Shown: piece by piece, positions 49,601 through 61,600 of the stretch | How positions within the stretch are numbered: position 1 is the stretch's first letter | How the letters are laid out: the number at the start of each line of letters is the position of its first letter | Notes under the pieces: generated by a model | What the model was told of the DNA's origin: nothing | Databases searched by the model: none | Seen by the model: the letters and a program-made list of their open reading frames with translations, nothing else | Assembly: GCA_033964015.1 (NCBI GenBank) | Contig: CM066913.1 | Location: forward strand, 35,973,577-36,037,576 | Origin: Scolanthus callimorphus | Taxonomy: Eukaryota; Cnidaria; Anthozoa; Actiniaria; Edwardsiidae | Direction: 5' to 3' | DNA: 64,000 nt | Position numbers and translations under genes: made by a program

Positions 49601-52600
49601 GATGTAGAAACGGACAGGTCAGGAGATGTATTCAAGATGCCACTCGGGCTTGTAACCTCTGAAGTCACAAAGGTGGTTGGTGTGATGGTCGGTGCAATGC
49701 TCGAAACACTCAACCTTGGTGTTGTTGACGGCGATTCCGCAAACGAGGGCTCCGAAGAAATGCTAGAGCTTTCCACAGATGACACTGTTGTCAACAATTC
49801 CGAAGAAGAGGTCTCTGGTACGCTTGTTGAAAATGTCGCTTCAAGTGAAGGGCTGATAGGCACGGTACTTGTTGAGATCTGATCTATTGGACTTCTAGTC
49901 GCACTCTCTGTAGACTCGACAATTGATGTAGAAACTGAGAGGTCAGGAGATGTAGTCAAGATGCCAATCGGGCTTGTAACCTCCGAAGTCAAAAGGTGTT
50001 TGGAGTGATGGTCGGTGCAATGCTCGAAACACTCTCACTTGGGGTTGTTGACGAGGGCTCCGAAAAATGCTAGAGCTTTCCAACGATGACACTGTTGTAA
50101 ACAATTCTGAAGAAGAGGTCTCTGGTACGGTTGTGAAAATGTCGCTTCAAGTGAAGGGCTGATAGGCACGGTACTTGTTGAGATCTGATCTATTGGACTT
50201 GTAGTCGCACTCTCTGTAGACTCGACAATTGATGTAGAAATGGAGAGGTCAGGAGATGTAGTCAAGATGCCAATCGGGCTTGTAACCTCCGAAGTCACAA
50301 AGGTGGTTGAAGTGATGGTCGGTGCAATGCTCGAAACACTCTCACTTGGTGTTGTTGACGGCGATTCCGCAAACGATGGCTCCGAAGATATGCTAGAGCT
50401 TTCCACAGATGACACTGTTGTAAGCAATTCCGAAGAAGAGGTCTCTGGTACGGTTGTGGAAAATGTCGCTTCAAGTGAAGGGCTGATAGGCACTATACTT
50501 GTTGAGATTTGATCTATTGGACTTGTAGTCGCACTCTCTGTGGACTCGACAATTGATGTAGAAACGGAGAGGTCAGGAGATGTAGTCAAGATGGCAATCG
50601 GGCTTCTAACCTCCGAAGTCACAAAGGTGGTTGAAGTGATGGTCGGTGCAATGCTCGAAACACTCTCACTTGGTGTTGTTGACGGCGATTCCGCAAACCA
50701 TGGCTCCGAAGATATGCTAGAGCTTTCCACAGATGACACTGTTGTAAACAATTCCGAAGAAGAGGTCTCTGGTACGGTTGTGGAAAATGTCGCTTCAAGT
50801 GAAGGGCTGATAGGCACTATACTTGTTGAGATCTGATCTATTGGACTTGTAGTCGCACTCTCTGTGGACTCGACAATCGATGTAGAAACGGAGAGGTCAG
50901 GATATGTAGTCAAGATGGCAATCGGGCTTGTAACCTCCGAAGTCACAAAGGTGGTTGGTATGATGGTCGGTGCAATGCTCGAAACACTCTCACTTGGTGT
51001 TGTTGACGGCGATTCCGCAAACGATGGCTCCGAAGATATGCTAGAGCTTTCCACAGATGACACTGTTGTAAGCAATTCCGAAGAAGAGGTCTCTGGTACG
51101 GTTGTGGAAAATGTCGCTTCAAGTGAACGGCTGATAGGCACTATACTTGTTGAGATCTGATCTATTGGACTTGTAGTCGCACGCTCTGTAGACTCGACAT
51201 ATGATGTAGAAACGGGGAGGTCAGGAGATGTAGTCAAGCTGGCAAACGGGCTTGTAACCTCCGAAGTCACAAAGGTGGTTGAAGTGATGGTCGGTGCAAT
51301 GCTCGAAACACTCTCACTTGGTGTTGTTGACGGCGATTCCGCAAACGATGGCTCCGAAGAAATGCTAGAGCTTTCCACAGATGACACTGTTGGCAACAAT
51401 TCCGAAGAAGAGGTTTCTGGTACGGTTGTGGAAAATGTCGCTTCAAGTGAAGGGCTTATAGGCACGGTACTTGTTGAGATCTGATCTATTGGACTTGTAG
51501 TCACACTCTCTGTAGACTCGACAATTGATGTAGAAACGGAGAGGTCAGGAGATGTATTCAGGATGCCAATCGGGCTTGTAACCTCTGAAGTCACAAAGGT
51601 GGTTGGTGTGATGGTCGGTGCAATGCTCGAAACACTCTCACTTGGTGTTGTTGACGGCGATTCCGCAAACGAAGGCTCCGAAGAAATGCTAGAGCTTTCG
51701 ACAGATGACACTGTTGTCAACAATTCCGAAGAAGAGGTCTCTGGTACGGTTGTGGAAAATGTCGCTTCAAGTGAAGGGCTGATAGGCACTATACTTGTTG
51801 AGATCTGATCTATTGGACTTGTAGTCGCACTCTCTGTAGACTCGAAAATTGATGTAGAAACGGAGAGGTCAGGAGATGTAGTCAAGATGCGAATCGGGCT
51901 TGTAACTTCCGAAGTCACAAAGGTGGTTGAAGTGATGGTCGGTGCAATGCTCGAAACACTCTCACTTGGTGTTGTTGACGGCGATTCCGCAAACGTTGGC
52001 TCCGAAGACATGCTAGAGCTTTCCACAGATGACACTGTTGTAAACAATTCCGAAGAAGAGGTCTCTGGTACGGTTGTGGAAAATGTCGCTTCAAGTGAAG
52101 GGCTGATAGGCACTATACTTGTTGAGATCTGATCTATTGGACTTGTAGTCACACTCTCTGTAGACTCGACAATTGATGTAGAAACGGAGAGGTCAGGAGA
52201 TGTATTCAAGATGCCAATCGGGCTTGTAACCTCCGAAGTCACAAAGGTGGTTGAAGTGATGGTCGGTGCAATGCTCGAAACACTCTCACTTGGTGTTGTT
52301 GACGGCGATTCCGCAAACGAGGGCTCCGAAGAAATGCTAGAGCTTTCCACAGATGACACTGTTGTAAGCAATTCCGAAGAAGAGGTCGCTGGCACGGTTG
52401 TGGAAAATGTCGCTTCAATTGAGGGCTGATAGGCACGGTATTTGTTGAGATCTGATCTATTGGACTTGTAGTCGCACTCTCTGTAGACTCAACAATTGAT
52501 GTAGAAACGGACAGGTCAGGAGATGTATTCAAGATGCCAATCGGGCTTGTAACCTCTGAAGTCACAAAGGTGGTTGGTGTGATGGTCGGTGCAATGCTCG

Positions 52601-55600
52601 AAACACTCTCACTTGGTGTTGTTGACGGCGATTCCGCAAACGAGGGCTCCGAAGAAATGCTAGAGCTTTCCACAGATGACACTGTTGTAAGCAATTCCGA
52701 AGAAGAGGTCGCTGGCACGGTTGTGGAAAATGTCGCTTCAAGTGAAGGGCTGATAGGCACTATACTTGTTGAGATTTGATCTATTGGACTTGTAGTCGCA
52801 CTCTCTGTGGACTCGACAATTGATGTAGAAACGGAGAGGTCAGGAGATGTAGTCAAGATGGCAATCGGGCTTCTAACCTCCGAAGTCACAAAGGTGGTTG
52901 AAGTGATGGTCGGTGCAATGCTCGAAACACTCTCACTTGGTGTTGTTGACGGCGATTCCGCAAACGTTGGCTCCGAAGATATGCTAGAGCTTTCCACAGA
53001 TGACACTGTTGTAAGCAATTCCGAAGAAGAGGTCGCTGGCACGGTTGTGGAAAATGTCGCTTCAATTGAGGGGCTGATAGGCACGGTACTTGTTGAGATC
53101 TGATCTATTGCACTTGTAGTCGCACTCTCTGTAGACTCAACAATTGATGTAGAAACGGACAGGTCAGGAGATGTAGTCAAGATGGCAATCGGGCTTGTAA
53201 CCCCCGAAGTCACAAAGGTGGTTGAAGTGATGGTCGGTGCAATGCTCGAAACACTCTCACTTGGTGTTGTTGACGGCGATTCCGCAAACGAGGGCTCCGA
53301 AGAAATGCTAGAGCTTTCCACAGATGACACGGTTGTAAGCAATTCCGAAGAAGAGGTCGCTGGCACGGTTGTGGAAAATGTCGCTTCAATTGAGGGGCTG
53401 ATAGGCACGGTACTTGTTGAGATCTGATCTATTGGACTTGTAGTCGCACTCTCTGTAGACTCAACAATTGATGTAGAAACGGACAGGTCAGGAGATGTAT
53501 TCAAGATGCCAATCGGGCTTGTAACCTCTGAAGTCACAAAGGTGGTTGGTGTGATGGTCGGTGCAATGCTCGAAACACTCTCACTTGGTGTTGTTGACGG
53601 CGATTCCGCAAACGAGGGCTCCGAAGAAATGCTAGAGCTTTCCACAGATGACACTGTTGTAAGCAATTCCGAAGAAGAGGTCGCTGGCACGGTTGTGGAA
53701 AATGTCGCTTCAATTGAGGGGCTGATAGGCACGGTACTTGTTGAGATCTGATCTATTGGACTTGTAGTCGCACTCTCTGTAGACTCAACAATTGATGTAG
53801 AAAGGGACAGGTCAGGAGATGTATTCAAGATGCCAATCGGGCTTGTAACCTCTGAAGTCACAAAGGTGGTTGGTGTGATGGTCGGTGCAATGCTCGAAAC
53901 ACTCTCACTTGGTGTTGTTGACGGCGATTCCGCAAACGAGGGCTCCGAAGAAATGCTAGAGCTTTCCACAGATGACACTGTTGTCAACAATTCCGAAGAA
54001 GAGGTCTCTGGTACGCTTGTTGAAAATGTCGCTTCAAGTGAAGGGCTGATAGGCACGGTACTTGTTGAGATCTGATCTATTGGACTTCTAGTCGCACTCT
54101 CTGTAGACTCGACAATTGATGTAGAAACTGAGAGGTCAGGAGATGTAGTCAAGATGCCAATCGGGCTTGTAACCTCCGAAGTCAAAAGGTGTTTGGAGTG
54201 ATGGTCGGTGCAATGCTCGAAACACTCTCACTTGGGTTGTTGACGAGGGCTCCGAAAAAATGCTAGAGCTTTCCAACGATGACACTGTTGTAAGCAATTC
54301 CGAAGAAGAGGTCGCTGGCACGGTTGTGGAAAATGTCGCTTCAATTGAGGGCTGATAGGCACGGTACTTGTTGAGATCTGATCTATTGGACTTGTAGTCG
54401 CACTCTCTGTAGACTCAACAATTGATGTAGAAAGGGACAGGTCAGGAGATGTATTCAAGATGCCAATCGGGCTTGTAACCTCTGAAGTCACAAAGGTGGT
54501 TGGTGTGATGGTCGGTGCAATGCTCGAAACACTCTCACTTGGTGTTGTTGACGGCGATTCCGCAAACGAGGGCTCCGAAGAAATGCTAGAGCTTTCCACA
54601 GATGACACTGTTGTCAACAATTCCGAAGAAGAGGTCTCTGGTACGCTTGTTGAAAATGTCGCTTCAAGTGAAGGGCTGATAGGCACGGTACTTGTTGAGA
54701 TCTGATCTATTGGACTTCTAGTCGCACTCTCTGTAGACTCGACAATTGATGTAGAAACTGAGAGGTCAGGAGATGTAGTCAAGATGGCAATCGGGCTTGT
54801 AACTTCCGAAGTCACAAAGGTGGTTGAAGTGATGGTCGGTGCAATGCTCGAAACACTCTCACTTGGTGTTGTTGACGGCGATTCCGCAAACGTTGGCTCC
54901 GAAGATATGCTAGAGCTTTCCACAGATGACACTGTTGTAAGCAATTCCGAAGAAGAGGTCTCTGGTACGGTTGTGGAAAATGTCGCTTCAAGTGAAGGGC
55001 TGATAGGCACTATACTTGTTGAGATCTGATCTATTGGACTTGTAGTCGCACTCTCTGTAGACTCGACAATTGATGTAGAAACGGAGAGGTCAAGAGATGT
55101 AGTCAAGATGCGAATCGGGCTTGTAACTTCCGAAGTCACAAAGGTGGTTGAAGTGATGGTCGGTGCAATGCTCGAAACACTCTCACTTGGTGTTGTTGAC
55201 GGCGATTCCGCAAACGATGGCTCCGAAGATATGCTAGAGCTTTCCACAGATGACACTGTTGTAAACAATTCCGAAGAAGAGGTCTCTGGTACGGTTGTGG
55301 AAAATGTCGCTTCAAGTGAAGGGCTGATAACTATACTTGTTGAGATCTGATCTATTGGACTTGTAGTCGCACGCTCTGTAGACTCGACATATGATGTAGA
55401 AACGGGGAGGTCAGGAGATGTAGTCAAGATGGCAAACGGGCTTGTAACGTCCGAAGTCACAAAGGTGGTTGAAGTGATGGTCGGTGCAATGCTCGAAACA
55501 CTCTCACTTGGTGTTGTTGACGGCGATTCCGCAAACGATGGCTCCGAAGAAATGCTAGAGCTTTCCACAGATGACACTGTTGAAAACAATTCCGAAGAAG

Positions 55601-58600
55601 AGGTTTCTGGTACGGTTGTGGAAAATGTCGCTTCAAGTGAAGGGCTGATAGGCACTATACTTGTTGAGATCTGATCTATTGGACTTGTAGTCGCACGCTC
55701 TGTAGACTCGACATATGATGTAGAAACGGGGAGGTCAGGAGATGTAGTCAAGCTGGCAAACGCGCTTGTAACCTCCGAAGTCACAAAGGTGGTTGAAGTG
55801 ATGGTCGGTGCAATGCTCGAAACACTCTCACTTGGTGTTGTTGACGGCGATTCCGCAAATGATGGCTCCGAAGAAATGCTAAAGCTTTCCACAGATGACA
55901 CTGTTGTCAACAATTCCGAAGAAGAGGTTTCTGGTACGGTTGTGGAAAATGTCGCTTCAATTGAGGGGCTGATAGGCACGGTACTTGTTGAGATCTGATC
56001 TATTGGACTTGTAGTCGCACTCTCTGTAGACTCGACAATTGATATAGAAACGGAGAGGTCAGGAGATGTTGTCAAGATGCCAATCGGGCTTGTAACCTCC
56101 GAAGTCACAAAGGTGGTTGAAGTGATGGTCGGTGCAATGCTCGAAACACTCTCACTTGGTGTTGTTGACGGCGATTCCGCAAACGATGGCTCCGAAGATA
56201 TGCTAGAGTTTTCCACAGATGACACTGTTGTAAGCAATTCCGAAGAAGAGGTCTCTGGTACGGTTGTGGAAAAGTCGCTTCAAGTGAAGGGCTGATAGGG
56301 ACTATACTTGTTGAGATCTGATCTATTGGACTTGTAGTCGCACGCTCTGTAGACTCGACATATGATGTAGAAACGGGGAGGTCAGGAGATGTAGTCAAGC
56401 TGGCAAACGGGCTCGTAACCTCCGAAGTCACAAAGGTGGTTGAAGTGATGGTCGGTGCAATGCTCGAAACACTCTCACTTGGTGTTGTTGACGGCGATTC
56501 CGCAAACGAGGGCTCCGAAGAAATGCTAGAGCTTTCCACAGATGACACTGTTGTAAGCAATTCCGAAGAAGAGGTCGCTGGCACGGTTGTGAAAAATGTC
56601 GCTTCAATTGAGGGGCTGGTAAGCACGGTACTTGTTGAGATCTGATCTATTGGACTTCTAGTCGCACTCTCTGTAGACTCGACAATTGATGTAGAAACGG
56701 AGAGGTCAGGAGATGTAGTCAAGATGCCAATCGGGCTTGTAACCTCCGAAGTCACAAAGGTGGTTGAAGTGATGGTCGGTGCAATGCTCGAAACACTCTC
56801 ACTTGGTGTTGTTGACGGCGATTCCGCAAACGATGGCTCCGAAGATATGCTAGAGCTTTCCACAGATGACACTGTTGTAAGCAATTCCGAAGAAGAGGTC
56901 TCTGGTACGGTTGTGGAAAATGTCGCTTCAAGTGAAGGGCTGATAGGCACTATACTTGTTGAGATTTGATCTATTGGACTTCTAGTCGCACTCTCTGTGG
57001 ACTCGACAATTGATGTAGAAACGGAGAGGTCAGGAGATGTAGTCAAGATGGCAATCGGGCTTCTAACCTCCGAAGTCACAAAGGTGGTTGAAGTGATGGT
57101 CGGTGCAATGCTCGAAACACTCTCACTTGGTGTTGTTGACGGCGATTCCGCAAACGAGGGCTCCGAAGAAATGCTAGAGCTTTCCACAGATGACACTGTT
57201 GTAAGCAATTCCGAAGAAGAGGTCGCTGGCACGGTTGTGAAAAATGTCGCTTCAATTGAGGGGCTGGTAAGCACGGTACTTGTTGAGATCTGATCTATTG
57301 GACTTCTAGTCGCACTCTCTGTAGACTCGACAATTGATGTAGAAACGGAGAGGTCAGGAGATGTAGTCAAGATGCCAATCGGGCTTGTAACCTCCGAAGT
57401 CACAAAGGTGGTTGAAGTGATGGTCGGTGCAATGCTCGAAACACTCTCACTTGGTGTTGTTGACGGCGATTCCGCAAACGATGGCTCCGAAGATATGCTA
57501 GAGCTTTCCACAGATGACACTGTTGTAAGCAATTCCGAAGAAGAGGTCTCTGGTACGGTTGTGGAAAATGTCGCTTCAAGTGAAGGGCTGATAGGCACTA
57601 TACTTGTTGAGATTTGATCTATTGGACTTCTAGTCGCACTCTCTGTGGACTCGACAATTGATGTAGAAACGGAGAGGTCAGGAGATGTAGTCAAGATGGC
57701 AATCGGGCTTCTAACCTCCGAAGTCACAAAGGTGGTTGAAGTGATGGTCGGTGCAATGCTCGAAACACTCTCACTTGGTGTTGTTGACGGCGATTCCGCA
57801 AACGTTGGCTCCGAAAATACGCTAGAGCTTTCCACAGATGACACTGTTGTAAGCAATTCCGAAGAAGAGCTCTCTGGTACGGTTGTGGAAAATGTCGCTT
57901 CAAGTGAAGGGCTGATAGGCACGGTACTTGTTGAGATCTGATCTATTGGACTTGTAGTCGCACGCTCTGTAGACTCGACATATGATGTAGAAGCGGGGAG
58001 GTCAGGAGAAGTAGTCAGGCTGGCAATCGGGCTTGTAACCTCCGAAGTCACAAAGGTGGTTGAAGTGATGGTCGGTGCAATGCTCGAAACACTCTCACTT
58101 GGTGTTGTTGACGGCGATTCCGCAAACGATGGCTCCGAAGATATGCTAGAGCTTTCCACAGATGACACTGTTGTAAACAATTCCGAAGAAGAGGTTTCTG
58201 GTACGGTTGTGGAAAATGTCGCTTCAATTGAGGGGCTGATAGGCACGGTACTTGTTGAGATCTGATCTATTGGACTTGTAGTCGCACTCTCTGTAGACTC
58301 GACAATTGATGTAGAAACGGAGAGGTCAGGAGATGTAGTCAAGATGCCAATCGGGCTTGTAACCTCCGAAGTCACAAAGGTGGTTGAAGTGATGGTCGGT
58401 GCAATGCTCGAAACACTCTCACTTGGTGTTGTTGACGGCGATTCCGCAAACGATGGCTCCGAAGATATGCTAGAGCTTTCCACAGATGACACTGTTGTAA
58501 GCAATTCCGAAGAAGAGGTCCCTGGTACGGTTGTGGAAAAAGTCGCTTCAAGTGAAGGGCTGATAGGCACTATACTTGTTGAGATCTGATCTATGGGACT

Positions 58601-61600
58601 TGTAGTCGCACGCTCTGTAGACTCGACATATGATGTAGAAACGGAGAGGTCAGGAGATGTAGTCAAGATGCCAATCGGGCTTGTAACCTCCGAAGTCACA
58701 AAGGTGGTTGAAGTGATGGTCGGTGCAATGCTCGAAACACTCTCACTAGGTGTTGTTGACGGCGATTGCGCAAACGAGGGCTCCGAAGAAATGCTATATC
58801 TTTTCACTGATGACACTGTTGCAAACAAATCCGAAGAAGAGATCTCTGGTACGGTTGTGGAAAATGTCGCTTCAAGTGAAGGCCTCATAGGCACGGTACT
58901 TGTTGAGATCTGATCTATTTGACTTGTAGACGTACTCTCTGTAGGCTCAACAATTGATGTAGAAACGGAGAGTTCGGGAGACGTAGTAAAGATGCTTGCA
59001 ACCTTCAGGTTATTCACAAAGGTGGTTGGAGTGACGGTCGGTGCAATGCTCGAAACACTCTCACTAGGTGTTGTTGAAGGCGATTGCGCAAACGAGGGCT
59101 CCGAAGAAATGCTATAGCTTTCCACTGATGACACTGTTGCAAACAAATCCGAAGAAGAGGTCGCAAACGAGGGCACCGAAGAAATGCTAGAGCTTTCCAC
59201 TGATGGCACTGTTGTAAACGGTTCCGAAGAGGTCTCCGGTACGGTTGTGGAAAATGTCGCTTCGAGTGAAGGGCTGATGAGCACGGTACTTGTTAAGATC
59301 TGATCTACTGGACTTGTACTCGCACTCTCTGAAGGCTCAACAGTTGATGTAGAAACGGACAGTTCGGGAGATGTAGTAAATATCCCAATCGGGCTTGTAA
59401 CCTCCGAATCCACAAATGTGGTTGGAGTGATGGTCGGTGCAATGCTCAAACACTCTCACTTGGAGTTGTTGACGGCGATTGCGCAAGCGAGGGCACCGAA
59501 GAAATGCTAGACCTTTCCACTGACGACACTGTTGTAATCGATTCCGAAGAGGTCTCTAGTACGTTTGTGGAAAATGTCGCTTTGAGTGAAGCTCTGATGG
59601 GCAAGGTACCTGTTAAGATCTGATCTAATGGACTTGTAGTCGCACTCTCTGAAGGATCAACAGTTGATGTAGAAACGGAGAGTTCGGGAGATGTAGTAAA
59701 TATGCCAATCGGGCTTGTAACCTCCGAAGTGACAAATGTGGTTGGAGAGTTGGTCGGTGCAATGCTCGAAACACTCTTACTTGGTGTTGTTGACGGCGAT
59801 TCCGCAAAGGAGGGCTCCAAATAAATGCTAGAGCTTTCCACTGATGAGACTGTTGTAAACGATTCCGAAGAGGTCTCTGGTACGGTTGTGGAAAATGTCG
59901 CTTCGAGTGAAGTTCTGATGGGCACGGTACTTTTTGAGATCTGATCTAATGGACTTGTAGTCGCACTCTCTGAAGGATCAACAATTGATGTAGAAACGGA
60001 GAGTTCGGGAGATGTAGTAAAGTTGCTTGCAACCTTCAGTTTATTCACAAAGGTGGTTGGAGTGACGGTCGATGCAATGCCCGAAACACTCTCACTAGGT
60101 GTTGTTGACGGCGATTGCGCAAACGAGGACTCCGAAGGCTCAACAGTTGATGTAGAAACGGACAGTTCGGGAGATGTAGTAAATATGCCAATCGGGCTTG
60201 TAACCTCAGAAGTCACAAACATGGTTGGCGTGATGGTCGGTGCAATGCTCGAAACACTCTCACTTGGACTTGTTGACGGCGATTGCGCAAACGAGGGCTC
60301 CGAAGAAATGCTAGAGCTTTCCACTGATGACACTGTTGTAAACGGTTCCGAAGAGGTCTCTGGTACGGTTCTGGAAAATGTCGCTTCGAGTGAAGTTCTG
60401 ATGGGTAAGGTACTTGTTAAGATCTGATCTAATGGACTTGTAGTCGCACTCTCTGAAGGATCAACAGTTGATGTAGAAACGGAGAGTTCAGGAGATGTAG
60501 TAAAGATGCTTGCAACCTTCAGTTTATTCACAAAGGTGGTTGGAGTGACGGTCGGTGCAATGCTCGAAACACTCTCACCAGCTGTTGTTGACGGCGATTG
60601 CGCAAACGAGGGCTCCGAAGAAATGCTATAGCTTTCCACTGATGACACTGTTGCAAACAAATCCGAAGAAGAGGTCTCTGGTACGGTTGTGGAAAATGTC
60701 GCTTCAAGTGAAGGCCTGATAGGCACGGAACTTGATGAGATCTGATCTATTTGACTTGTAGTCGCACTCTCTGTAGGCTCAACAATTGATGTAGAAACGG
60801 AGATTTCGGGAGACGTAGTAAAGATGCTTGCAACCTTCAGTTTATTTACAAAGGTGGTTGGAGTGACGGTCGGTGCAATGCTCGAAACACTCTCGCTAGG
60901 TGTTGTTGACGGCGATTGCGCAAACGAGGACTCCGAAGGCTCAACAGTGGATGTAGAAACGGACAGTTCGGGAGATGTAGTAAATATGCCAATCGGGCTT
61001 GTAACCTCAGAAGTCACAAATATGGTTGGAGTGATGGTCGGTGCAATGCTCGAAACACTCTCACTTGGAGTTGTTGAAGGCGATTGCGCAGACGAGGGCT
61101 CAGAAGAAATGCTTGAGCTTTCCACTGATGACACTGTTGTAATCGATTCCAAAGAGGTCTCTGGTACGGTTGTGGAAAATGTCGCTTCGAGTGAAGTTCT
61201 GATAGGCAAGGTACTTGTTAAGATCTGATCTAATAGACTTGAAGTCGCACTCTCTGAAGGATCAACATTTGATGTAAAAACGGAGAGTTCGGGAGATGTA
61301 GTAATATGCCAATCGGGCTTGTAACCTCCGAAGTCACAAATGTTTTTGGAGAGACGGTAGGTGCAATGCTCGAAACAATCTCACTTGGTGTTGTTGACGG
61401 CGATTCCGCTAAGGAGGGCTCCGAAGATATGCTAGAGCTTTCCACTGATGACACTGTTGTAATCGATTCCGAAGAGGTCTCTTGTACGGTTGTGGAAAAT
61501 GTCGCTTTGAGTGAAGTTCTGATGGGCAAGGTACTTGTTGAGATCTGATCTAATGGACTTGTAGTCGCACTCTCTGAAGGATCAACAGTTGATGTAGAAA

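Larger units (their letters stand above)
34880..58914 (-). repeat. Type B tandem array, about 74 units of 324 bp
   Basis: Plus-strand anchors of the type atgccaatcggg, with gcaatc or gcaaac variants, recur every 324 bp from about 35190 to 58668. Shorter classes are 309 bp, lacking 15 bp in the D-E-G-S-E-K variant, and a class lacking about 15 bp of the D-Q-I-S-T segment, which gives S-P-I-D-S-T-V-P-I. The edge unit at 34880-35200 is diverged (V-S-M-F-S-T-Q-T, S-S-S-A-I-S-P-S-P). The array is less uniform than array A and mixes several unit subtypes in repeated order. Confidence 0.95.
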
